Shown one piece after another: positions 54,851-63,079 of a DNA stretch of 64,000 bases. Each line of letters opens with the position of its first letter. Position 1 is the stretch's first letter. The stretch lies in contig NZ_JAVJSQ010000003.1 of the NCBI RefSeq assembly GCF_040219335.1, positions 62,001 through 126,000 on the forward strand. The letters are read 5' to 3'. The stretch is from Gimesia sp. (GTDB taxonomy: Bacteria > Planctomycetota > Planctomycetia > Planctomycetales > Planctomycetaceae). The notes beneath the pieces are model-generated. The model did not search any database. It was not told the origin of the DNA and saw only the letters and a list, made by a program, of their open reading frames with translations. Made by a program: the position numbers and the translations under genes.

Positions 54851-55746
54851 AACAATCTACACTCATCTGGACAATCTTGATGGTCGCGGGCGGTGCGTTT
54901 CTGCTGTGGCAGGCAAGCCGCGGCCATGGACGCGTCTATGTTCGCGAAGTCCCCGTGGAAGCGAAGTCCTCTGTGAAAGGATCCGAGGAAGTCGTCAAGT
55001 GGACCAAAGCCCAACCCACGTCTGCGGCAGAGAAAGACCAGCCCGATGTCAAATTCAGCCTTTCACGCACGGCTGGACTCTGGGTGGCCGCGCTCTGTAC
55101 GCTGGCTATCTTCTCGTTTCTCTATGGCGATAATCCCGTTTACAAATTCACGGAATCCGTTTTTGTCGGGGTTTCCGCCGGCTACGCGATGGTTGTGGCC
55201 TTCTGGTCGGAAATTATTCCCAATCTGTTCGGAAAGCTGTTTCCGGTAACAGCGAAGGAAATCTTTTTTCTCGACATTAAAGAGAGTGAGCTGCAGGCTG
55301 ACTTGTGGTACCTGATCCCGCTGGCGATGAGCGTCATGCTGCTCATGCGGCTCTCCCCCAAAGGGAGCTGGCTCGCCCGCTGGCCGCTGGCCTTCTTCAT
55401 TGGTGCCACTGCTGGCATCCGACTCATCAGTTATCTTGAAGCAGACTTCGTCGGCCAGATTCAGAACACGATCATGCCGTTCGTCGCCTTTGGGCCAGAT
55501 GGTTATCTGAGCTGGACGAAATCACTGCGCAATACGATCGTCATCGTAGGCGTTGTCTCCTGCATGGTTTACTTCTTCTTCTCAATCGAGCATGAAGGCA
55601 TTGTTAAGTATATCTCCCGTCTCGGAGTCTGGTTCCTGATGGTGACTTTTGGTGCCAGCTTCGCCTATACGGTGATGGGGCGAATTGCGTTGCTTAGTGG
55701 CCGCCTCGACTTTCTCTTCAACAACTGGTTGGGAATTGGTTCCTAA
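54847..55746 (+). CDS. Polytopic membrane protein, last gene of the MutL operon
   Basis: A 299-aa membrane protein. An N-terminal helix (LIWTILMVAGGAFLLWQA) is followed by a polar, charged loop (to about residue 65) and about six more helices, including WVAALCTLAIFSFLYG, VFVGVSAGYAMVVAFW, LIPLAMSVMLLMRLS, FFIGATAGIRLISYL, NTIVIVGVVSCMVYFFFSI and VWFLMVTFGASFAYTVMG. It overlaps the previous stop by 4 bp. No motif of known transporters is seen. No clear terminator follows; the next gene is 208 bp away. Confidence 0.75.
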   Translation: MKQSTLIWTILMVAGGAFLLWQASRGHGRVYVREVPVEAKSSVKGSEEVVKWTKAQPTSAAEKDQPDVKFSLSRTAGLWVAALCTLAIFSFLYGDNPVYKFTESVFVGVSAGYAMVVAFWSEIIPNLFGKLFPVTAKEIFFLDIKESELQADLWYLIPLAMSVMLLMRLSPKGSWLARWPLAFFIGATAGIRLISYLEADFVGQIQNTIMPFVAFGPDGYLSWTKSLRNTIVIVGVVSCMVYFFFSIEHEGIVKYISRLGVWFLMVTFGASFAYTVMGRIALLSGRLDFLFNNWLGIGS

Positions 55747-55954
55747 GTCCTGAGTTGCATGCAGGATAATACAGTCTTGCCTGTAAACGCCTTCGTGTTT
55801 TGATTGACAAAAAACTGTGAAGAAGCTGTTTTTTATCAAAAGCAGCTGCGACAAAGGTTATGCGCCTCTTTCCTGATCTGCTATATTTGAGTTCCCACCG
55901 GTTGCCCGCCCCGGGTCGATACCTGAAATTATCCAGGGAAGAAACTGATTAGAA

Positions 55955-57310
55955 ATGAATTCGCAGTCCTCTTGTGCAGAAGTGGAACTGAAGGGTGATC
56001 TCGAAGAGATCACCCTTCCCACCTATAAATTTTTCCCCGGCTGGTCCATTCTGGGAATCGCGGCGCTGGCCCAGTTTCTATCCGCACCTGGTCAGTCTTT
56101 CTCAGTCGCCGTTTTCAAAGATCCCATGCGGATGAGCCTCGGGCTTTCAGAAACCCAGTACTCACTCGCCTATGGATTCGCCACCATTATCAGCGCCTGT
56201 CTGCTCCCCTTCATCGGTCGCATGCTGGATCACTGGGGTGCCCGCATCATCCTGCCGATCGTGGCAACCGGTCTGGCGATCTCCTGTTTCTTCATGTCAC
56301 AAATCCATACCTTGGGCAGCCTGTATCTGGGATTCAGCCTTGTCCGCAGCCTGGGACAGGGCGCACTGACGCTGATCTCGGTCTGGATGGTGGGCGAATG
56401 GTTCGAAAAGAAACGGGGACGCGCTACAGCTCTGGCCGGTTTCGGCAGCGCCTTTTCTGTGATGACAGTCCCCTTTATTAATAGCTGGCTGATCAGTGAG
56501 TATGGCTGGAAAACAGGCTGGATCTTCCACGCGGTGACCGTGGCCGTCTGCCTGATCCTCCCGGGAATCTTTATTGTCAGGAGCCGGCCCGAGGATCTCG
56601 GCCTGCACCCGGATGGCATCGATCCGGCACAGGAACCGGAACCAAAACCAGAAGAGAAGTCGAAGCGTCCTCTGATCACAGCCACGATTGAATCCTGGAC
56701 GGTCCGCCAGGTTCTCCGCGACCCGACCTTCTGGAAACTGCTTTCGGTGATCACCACTCATGCTCTGGTCGGTACCGGACTGGTCTTTCACCAGATCGCT
56801 TTGCTGGGCAGTCATGGAGTTCCCGAAAACTGGGCGATCCGCATGATGGCCTTTCAGGCCGTGTGTGCCACCCTGCTGATGTTTCCGGCTGGCTGGTTGA
56901 CCGACCGCTTCCCCAGCCGCTACATCCTCTGCTTTTCCATGCTTTGCATGGCACTGGCGAATCTCATCGTGTTGACTATGCCTGCAATCTGGATGGTCGT
57001 TGTCTACACGTTCCTGCTGGGGATCACGGGGAGTATCTTTCGCAGCACAGCCACGGTCGTCTGGATCAACTATTATGGCCGCATGAATCAGGGCGCCGTA
57101 CGTGGCGTGGCCTGGTCAATGATGATCCTTGCTTCCGCCCTGGGGCCCCTGCCGGTCGCCATGTCGATTGATTACTTCGGATCTTACAACCCGGTACTCT
57201 ATCTGTTCATGGCGCTCCCACTGATGGCAGCCCTGGCCGTCTGGTCGGCTCATCCTCCGACACTCTTTAAGGACGAGGAGCCTGCTGCAGAACCGGAAGC
57301 CGCGAGTTAG
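55955..57310 (+). CDS. MFS transporter (monocarboxylate/oxalate-formate antiporter type)
   Basis: A 451-aa major-facilitator protein with about twelve helices. Loop 2-3 has GRMLDHWGARIIL, the MFS motif A region (G-x3-D-x2-G-x-R), and WLTDRFPSRYIL is its copy in the second half. GEWFEKKRGRATALAGFGSA is typical of the monocarboxylate/oxalate-formate group. A long cytoplasmic linker between the halves is rich in Pro, Glu and Lys. The substrate is not predictable. Its start lies downstream of an AT-rich stretch with a TTGACA box at 55804, though without a good -10. Confidence 0.85.
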   Translation: MNSQSSCAEVELKGDLEEITLPTYKFFPGWSILGIAALAQFLSAPGQSFSVAVFKDPMRMSLGLSETQYSLAYGFATIISACLLPFIGRMLDHWGARIILPIVATGLAISCFFMSQIHTLGSLYLGFSLVRSLGQGALTLISVWMVGEWFEKKRGRATALAGFGSAFSVMTVPFINSWLISEYGWKTGWIFHAVTVAVCLILPGIFIVRSRPEDLGLHPDGIDPAQEPEPKPEEKSKRPLITATIESWTVRQVLRDPTFWKLLSVITTHALVGTGLVFHQIALLGSHGVPENWAIRMMAFQAVCATLLMFPAGWLTDRFPSRYILCFSMLCMALANLIVLTMPAIWMVVVYTFLLGITGSIFRSTATVVWINYYGRMNQGAVRGVAWSMMILASALGPLPVAMSIDYFGSYNPVLYLFMALPLMAALAVWSAHPPTLFKDEEPAAEPEAAS

Positions 57311-57318
57311 CGAAGACT

Positions 57319-58170
57319 TCAGAGTTGCGCGCCGCAGTACTTACAGAAGGTAGCATCGGAATCGTGTCCTTCCTTCATGCATTCCGGACAGACCTGCGTC
57401 GTAACCCAGTGAGGGGTTTTCTTTCCACCGGGATGGGCCAGTTCTGCTGAGACGATCCCCGTTGGAACAATGATCAGGCTGTAACCCAGAATCATGATGA
57501 TCGCTGCCAGAAACTTTCCGAGAGGCGTCACTGGCGCGATATCACCATATCCGACAGTCGTCATGGTCACGATTGCCCAATACATGCTCTGAGGAATCGA
57601 AGTAAATCCGCTGTCCTGATCCCCCTCGATCAGATACAGGGCGGTCCCTTCAATCACAACAGCAATTACGACAGTTGCCAGGAAGACTGTGATTTTGGAA
57701 CGGCTGGCCCAGATCGCCCGCCGCAATTCCGAGGCTTCTGTCAGCATGTGGGCGAGCTTGAAAATTCGGAACGCACGTAACAACCGCAGTGCGCGGATCA
57801 CGCCCAGACTCTGCATTTCCAGCGGAGCGAAGAACATCAGGTAGGTTGGCAGAATCGAGAGCAGGTCGACAATACCGTAAAAGCTGACGATGTACCGCAG
57901 CGGGTGCCGGGCACAGCTGATGCGGGCCGCATATTCAATCGTAAACAGAATGGTAAAAAACCACTCGGCATAGCCGAATTCCTGACCATAGTGTTCGTCC
58001 AGAGTAGGAACACTCTCGAGCATGATGACCAGCACACTTAATAGAATGGCAACCAGCAGCACGACATCAAACAGTTTCCCAGCAGGCGTATCCGCTTCAA
58101 AAATGATCTCGTACCAGCGATCGCGCCAGTGTTCCGGTTTGGGTCGAGGAGCAGATTGAGGCTCATTCAT
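57319..58170 (-). CDS. Voltage-gated potassium channel with C-terminal zinc ribbon
   Basis: A 283-aa Kv-type channel subunit. Six helices are visible. The S4 helix RALRLLRAFRIFKLAHM holds positive residues every third position, as in voltage sensors. The pore has TMTTVGYGDIAP, the K+ selectivity filter. After S6 (IIMILGYSLIIVPTGIVSAEL) a short tail ends in CPECMKEGHDSDATFCKYCGAQL, two CxxC pairs forming a zinc-ribbon-like module. Such a tail on a Kv channel is unusual. The gene converges on the MFS gene with an 8-bp gap. Confidence 0.88.
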   Translation of the reverse strand: MNEPQSAPRPKPEHWRDRWYEIIFEADTPAGKLFDVVLLVAILLSVLVIMLESVPTLDEHYGQEFGYAEWFFTILFTIEYAARISCARHPLRYIVSFYGIVDLLSILPTYLMFFAPLEMQSLGVIRALRLLRAFRIFKLAHMLTEASELRRAIWASRSKITVFLATVVIAVVIEGTALYLIEGDQDSGFTSIPQSMYWAIVTMTTVGYGDIAPVTPLGKFLAAIIMILGYSLIIVPTGIVSAELAHPGGKKTPHWVTTQVCPECMKEGHDSDATFCKYCGAQL

Positions 58171-58335
58171 AAGAGGTGATGGTTCGTTTTAACGAGGATA
58201 TTTCAGGATTACTTCAGCGGGCATCAAGACTGAACTGCCTGCAGATTATGAGCGATCAGGCACTTGCAGGTCAACCTGACTCCTGATACCTGTCAGCGCC
58301 CCTGATGATGCATCAGATCGCAGTGATTGGGTGAT

Positions 58336-59868
58336 CTACTTCTGAAACTGAAACGAGTACAAGTCCGCATCTTTCAGTTTAAACCGCAGACGAACCGGTT
58401 TTCCAGCCAGCGTACTGACGTCTGCCCCCTGTCTCCAGGTGACTTTGCGATCCAGTGTATCACCGAAGAGTTCGACGGAATCAGCCAGGGAAAAGCCTTC
58501 AATCGGCTTTCCGTCAGCAGTTTGCAGTTCCACCCACAGACTCCCAGCCGCAGAAGTCGCGAAGTTGACTGACAGTGCCTTCCCCGCAAACACAATGGGC
58601 TGTGTAATCAGTTCCCCTCCCTTAAGAGAGGCGTGCACCGAAGTGAAGCCATCCATTCTCAAAGAATAACGTCTGAGAGCGCCCCCTTTTCCGTGCCAGT
58701 AATCTTCAGCAGCATAGAGTGACAGTTCATTCGGAGCACCGGGCAGATCCGAAGCGGTTTCGACCAGATGTTCTGCGATAAACTGATGCCCGTACTGCCA
58801 GGTTCCCGTCCGCTCAATGCCCGGTCGCAGAAAGGCTTCGTTCCAGCGTTTAAAATGGACACCATCCCGGCTGGCCATCAACAGCCCTTCGCTGATCGCG
58901 GTGCCGTAGCGTTCTACCGAAGAAGCTCTCAATTGACGACGCTCCGGATCGGGTAGTGCCCGCATCGACTCGGACCAGCCACGCTCAACATAGCGTGCAG
59001 GAAAACCAATACGAATATGTGGAGCCCGCAGGTAAGGCTTCACCTGGTTGGTATACAGTTCCTCGTCGGGTGAATCAGCGTAGACCAGATCAATACCTTC
59101 ACTCCAGTTCAGAAAATCATCAGAAGTCGCTGTCTGAATCGCACGGATCCCTTCTGGCTTCCAGGTCTTGGAGTTGGTGACTCCTCCTGTAAATACACGA
59201 AAGTACGTGCGATATGTTTTATGATCCTCATCCCAAAAGGCCAGATTCTGCGAGTCGAAGGCCCCTTTTGTAATCACTGGTTTCTCCTGCATTCGCTTCC
59301 AGTGAATCCCGTCTGCAGACTGGAAGGCATGCAGGCCTCCTTCATTCTGCAGTCCCGCCAGTGCTTTGAAGCGTGCCTCAGGTTTGCATTCCGGGTTTTC
59401 ATCTTTGAATGGAGCAAAGTTATGCGTTCCCAGACCTTCCAGAATAATGTTGTTCTGCTTCGATCCCTGAAATTCGACAATCCCCAGTTCAGGACGCGTC
59501 CAGTGAATTCCATCTTTACTTTCAGCATAACAGTAGTATGGCTTATGGCTGCCCGTGCTGATGCGTCCCTGGGAAACCTCGATGTGCGTACCGCGGTAAT
59601 AAAGCCGATAGAGGTCTCCATCCTGGATAATCGTATGATATCCGGAACTGCTCCCCTCCCAGGGTTGATCGAATCGAAAGACCACTTCGCGGGGCACAGG
59701 ATGCTGTAATCGGATCTCTGCTTCCCCAGTGAGACGATCGACCAGTGCGTCATCGACAAACAGTTCCCGTCGAGTCCCGATCGACAGCGGTTCTGTCGCG
59801 GGTAGCAAGTCTATCCACAACACAGACAGTAAACAGATCAACGCAAAACGGATGACGCATGCAGACAT
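58336..59868 (-). CDS. Exported protein resembling a five-blade glycosidase propeller
   Basis: A 510-aa exported protein; signal peptide CVIRFALICLLSVLWIDLLPA. Repeated strands (GYHTIIQDGDLYRLYYRG, CYAESKDGIHWTRPELG, ARFKALAGLQNEGG, HAFQSADGIHWKRMQEKPV, MASRDGVHFKRWNEA) recur as in GH32/43/68-like propellers. The sequences S-x-D-G-I-H-W are typical of glycosidase-like propellers common in planctomycetes. A C-terminal beta domain (LWVELQTADGKPIEGFSLADS) follows. Catalytic residues cannot be placed with certainty. Whether it is a hydrolase is an inference. Confidence 0.68.
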   Translation of the reverse strand: MSACVIRFALICLLSVLWIDLLPATEPLSIGTRRELFVDDALVDRLTGEAEIRLQHPVPREVVFRFDQPWEGSSSGYHTIIQDGDLYRLYYRGTHIEVSQGRISTGSHKPYYCYAESKDGIHWTRPELGIVEFQGSKQNNIILEGLGTHNFAPFKDENPECKPEARFKALAGLQNEGGLHAFQSADGIHWKRMQEKPVITKGAFDSQNLAFWDEDHKTYRTYFRVFTGGVTNSKTWKPEGIRAIQTATSDDFLNWSEGIDLVYADSPDEELYTNQVKPYLRAPHIRIGFPARYVERGWSESMRALPDPERRQLRASSVERYGTAISEGLLMASRDGVHFKRWNEAFLRPGIERTGTWQYGHQFIAEHLVETASDLPGAPNELSLYAAEDYWHGKGGALRRYSLRMDGFTSVHASLKGGELITQPIVFAGKALSVNFATSAAGSLWVELQTADGKPIEGFSLADSVELFGDTLDRKVTWRQGADVSTLAGKPVRLRFKLKDADLYSFQFQK

Positions 59869-59940
59869 AGTGTAGGCTCCTGGTTGAGTATGAGGAAGCT
59901 CTCACAATACCAGAAGCGGATGTGGAATGCATCCAAAACT

Positions 59941-60399
59941 TCAGATTGTCTGATCCGGCAGTTTCAGGTGCAGCAGAGGATACGGCTTTCCAAAGCCATC
60001 CACATCTGAGCGATGTGCGACCTCAAAACCGAGATGCAGATAGAAGTCAACTGCTGCGGGATTCTGCTCGTTCACATCGACCAGACAGACATCCTGTTCC
60101 TGGATGGCATGCTCTACCAGTAAACGTCCCAGCCCTTTGCCACACCAGTCCGGATGGACAAACAGCGCTTCCAGTTTGGGAGCATCAACTCCCGAAAAAG
60201 CAATCACTTCTCCCTCAGAATCGCGCACACCAAACAGAGGCATTCCTTCAAGGCAGGCCTGCCTGACCAACGGTTTGAGAGCCTCGATTTCGTCTTCAGA
60301 GAGAAAATGATGTGTCGCGCGAACTGCGGCTTCCCAGACAATCAGGACCCGCTCATGATCAGCGGGCGTTAACGAGGAGACTTGATATTGTCGAGACAT
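59941..60399 (-). CDS. GNAT-family acetyltransferase, YjaB-like
   Basis: A 152-aa N-acetyltransferase. It matches the pattern of E. coli YjaB closely: VWEAAVRATHHFLSEDEI near the start, LEALFVHPDWCGKGLGRLLVEHA (the acetyl-CoA pyrophosphate loop, GKGLG), VDVNEQNPAAVDFYLHLGF, and the end DGFGKPYPLLHLKL. The acceptor substrate is unknown. It stands alone between two minus-strand secreted-protein genes. Confidence 0.88.
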   Translation of the reverse strand: MSRQYQVSSLTPADHERVLIVWEAAVRATHHFLSEDEIEALKPLVRQACLEGMPLFGVRDSEGEVIAFSGVDAPKLEALFVHPDWCGKGLGRLLVEHAIQEQDVCLVDVNEQNPAAVDFYLHLGFEVAHRSDVDGFGKPYPLLHLKLPDQTI

Positions 60400-60432
60400 G
60401 AAAGAATAAAAACAGGCTTAGTGTGATGTAGA

Positions 60433-60471
60433 TTAAAAAAAGCCGATCCACTTCAAAGAAGCGAATCGGCT
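60433..60471 (-). terminator. Rho-independent terminator of the Gfo/Idh gene
   Basis: On the minus strand AGCCGAT, inner CTTC/GAAG pairing, ATCGGCT, then a T7 run. It lies 22 bp past the stop at 60493. Confidence 0.88.
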
Positions 60472-60492
60472 GATCAGTGTCGTTCTTAGAGT

Positions 60493-61821
60493 TTAGAGTA
60501 CTTTGGTGATACCGGGCATCGGAATCGGGTAGTACCCGTTCTCATCGGGGACCGTTACCGGCTGACCTTCCCAGGAGAACTCTTTGGGCATCAGGCTGAC
60601 GTTAGATGCCATTGCTTCGTCCCAGGTGACAGGCTTACCGCTGTAAGTTGCCAGACGTCCCAGGATCGAAGTCATGGTGGACTTGGCACCGTATTCGGCT
60701 TCGTTATAGGGAGTTCCCTGACGGATGGCAGCGAACAGGTCATCGTGTTCAACCTGGTAGGGATTGGTTTTCTTACCACGGTAGCGCCACTTGTAGCCGC
60801 CTGTGGTTTCGTATTTTGCACCACTGATATCGCAGAAACCTTTGGTTCCCTGAGCATGCTCAGTCACGCTGTTCCAGCAGTTACGGATATGACGGCACTG
60901 GCTGTACATCCGGGTTCCGTCTTCGTAAACAAACTCAACAGCGAAGTGGTCATAGATTTCACCGTACTTCTTGTCGGTACGAACCTGACGACCGCCCATC
61001 CCGTAAGCCTGAACGGGGAAAGCATCTTTGACCCAGTTACAGACATCGATGTTGTGGATGTGCTGCTCGTTGATGTGGTCACCACAGAGCCAGTTATAGT
61101 AGTACCAGTTACGCATCTGGTAGTCCATCTCGCTCTTGGCTTCCTCACGGGCCAGACGAGGTTCCCAGACTCCACCACTGTTCCAGTAGCAACGCAGGGA
61201 AGTAATGTCGCCAATTGCGCCATCTTTCAGACGTTTGATGGTTTCAATGTAATTAGCCTGGTGGTGACGCTGTAGACCAACGCCGACGGCCAGTTTCTTT
61301 TCCTTGGCTTTCTCGGCCGCTTCGAGTACTTTGCGAACGCCGGGAACATCCGTGGCAACCGGTTTTTCCATGAAAACGTGCTTGCCTTTTTCGACAGCTG
61401 CTTCGAAGTGAATCGGGCGGAATCCCGGAGGAGTTGCCAGAATCACGACATCAATGCCACTGTCGAGCAGTTTCTGATAGGCGTCAAAACCGACAAACTT
61501 TTTCTCTTCGGCCACATCGACCTTTTCAGGTTCACCCGAGAACTGCTTCTGCAGGTTGCTGAGGCTTTTGTCCATCCGATCACGGTAGGCATCAGCCATG
61601 GCTTCGAGTTTAATATTGCCTTTGGTCGACAAAGCCTGAGATGCAGCCCCTGTTCCACGACCACCACAACCGACCAGACCAACTTTGATTTTATCATCGC
61701 CATTAGCGTAAACATGAGCCGACGATCCCAGTGTAGAGAGGATGCTGGTGCCCACAGCGGTGGCTGTGGTTACCTTCAGGAAGTCACGTCGGGAAGAAGA
61801 TTGATTGTTAGATTGAGTCAT
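60493..61821 (-). CDS. Tat-exported Gfo/Idh/MocA family oxidoreductase
   Basis: A 442-aa NAD(P)-dependent oxidoreductase. The twin-arginine signal SSRRDFLKVTTATAVG is at residues 9-24, so the folded protein with its cofactor is exported. The nucleotide loop KVGLVGCGGRGTGAAS lies near residue 47, and EKPVATDVPGVRKVLEAAEKAKEK holds the conserved E-K-P. GVGLQRHHQANY and the HIHNIDVCNW (H-x3-D) motif are typical. These enzymes act on sugars and inositols; planctomycetes carry many secreted ones with unknown substrates. Confidence 0.9.
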   Translation of the reverse strand: MTQSNNQSSSRRDFLKVTTATAVGTSILSTLGSSAHVYANGDDKIKVGLVGCGGRGTGAASQALSTKGNIKLEAMADAYRDRMDKSLSNLQKQFSGEPEKVDVAEEKKFVGFDAYQKLLDSGIDVVILATPPGFRPIHFEAAVEKGKHVFMEKPVATDVPGVRKVLEAAEKAKEKKLAVGVGLQRHHQANYIETIKRLKDGAIGDITSLRCYWNSGGVWEPRLAREEAKSEMDYQMRNWYYYNWLCGDHINEQHIHNIDVCNWVKDAFPVQAYGMGGRQVRTDKKYGEIYDHFAVEFVYEDGTRMYSQCRHIRNCWNSVTEHAQGTKGFCDISGAKYETTGGYKWRYRGKKTNPYQVEHDDLFAAIRQGTPYNEAEYGAKSTMTSILGRLATYSGKPVTWDEAMASNVSLMPKEFSWEGQPVTVPDENGYYPIPMPGITKVL

Positions 61822-61959
61822 CAGAGGCCTTTCCTAATCTGCAGGACGATTTGGTCAGTGGTACGTTTCTAAGATACATATGCCCTTCGCCGGACTTTAT
61901 GTTTGCAGGAATCCGACGAAGGCATCTGTTTTCAATAAACTATCAGCAGCTGGCGGGAT

Positions 61960-63024
61960 TTAGCGCCCTTCATCGGCCGGAATGACCGGATCCAGGTTGT
62001 ATTTCTTGCGTTCTTCAGCCGTAGGCACTTTCAGAGGCCGTACGACGCGGAAGCCCACAAAGATGGCATCGGTGTGGTACCAGATACTCTGTGGAATCTG
62101 GGGATCCTGAATTTTCCAGTCGGAGCTGGAAGCAATCCGGTTCGCACTTCGCAGCGCTTCGGGATCATCGTCCCAGGAACCGCCACGCACAACACGCGGA
62201 TAAAGTTTTTCGGGAGTCGTAGGACTGACGGGGAACTCAACGGTTCCTTTGCCACTCCATTTCTTGTAGGCATCAGGAATGTACTGATCGAGGACCCACT
62301 CCGAAACGTTACCGTGCATATCGTACAGACCGAAGGGGTTCGGTTTTTTCTGTCCGACCTTCTGGTAGGTATCGTTGCAGTTTGCGTAGTGCCAGGCGTA
62401 ATCATCCATTTTAGCAGGGTTGTCACCAAATGAGTAAGCCGTCGTGGTACCGGCACGGCACGCGTATTCCCACTCCGCTTCGGTAGGCAGACGATAGTAG
62501 TGACCAGTTTTCTCGGTCAGCCATTTGCAGTAGGTTTTTGCTGCCAGCTGGGTCATGCAGATCGCCGGGTACCCATCGTGCCCCATGTCGAAGGTCATGT
62601 CGGTATAAGGCTTGGTCGGACGGGTTACAGCATCTGCTGCTTTTTCTTTGTCATCCGATTTGAGACGCATCAGCTTACGGCGCTGAATATCCAGATTGAA
62701 GCTCCAGATATCATATTCGTTCCAGGTCACTTCATGCTTGCCCATCCAGAAAGGCTCGATTTTGACTTTGACCTGAGGACCTTCATCTTCTTCCCGGTTC
62801 TTTTCATCGGCAGGGCTGCCCATGACGTATTCACCACCGGGAATCGGCACCATATCAAAACTGACATCGGTGTTGGTAATTTTCTGCGTGTAGGGTTTCA
62901 TCTCTTTTTCTGTTTTTGCTTCCGAGGGATCGGCAGCGAACGCCACTGAAGACGAACAACACAGAATGGCGAGTAATGCAGTTTTGGCTTGCATTATGAG
63001 ACTGGAACGACATACGCTAAGCAT
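61960..63024 (-). CDS. SUMF1/FGE-fold exported protein, non-catalytic type
   Basis: A 354-aa protein with a signal peptide ([16 protein letters not shown]). The formylglycine-generating-enzyme fold is clear: [72 protein letters not shown], and [19 protein letters not shown] with VGFRVVR. The two catalytic cysteines that true FGE has in the last region are absent. It is therefore probably a binding or structural member rather than the enzyme that activates sulfatases. GGAG lies nine nucleotides before the ATG at 63024. It is divergent from apbE. Confidence 0.87.
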   Translation of the reverse strand: MLSVCRSSLIMQAKTALLAILCCSSSVAFAADPSEAKTEKEMKPYTQKITNTDVSFDMVPIPGGEYVMGSPADEKNREEDEGPQVKVKIEPFWMGKHEVTWNEYDIWSFNLDIQRRKLMRLKSDDKEKAADAVTRPTKPYTDMTFDMGHDGYPAICMTQLAAKTYCKWLTEKTGHYYRLPTEAEWEYACRAGTTTAYSFGDNPAKMDDYAWHYANCNDTYQKVGQKKPNPFGLYDMHGNVSEWVLDQYIPDAYKKWSGKGTVEFPVSPTTPEKLYPRVVRGGSWDDDPEALRSANRIASSSDWKIQDPQIPQSIWYHTDAIFVGFRVVRPLKVPTAEERKKYNLDPVIPADEGR

Positions 63025-63079
63025 ATTAGTTTACTCCGTAACTTTAAGCGGAAATCAGACTTTAGATCTGGATGTGAAG

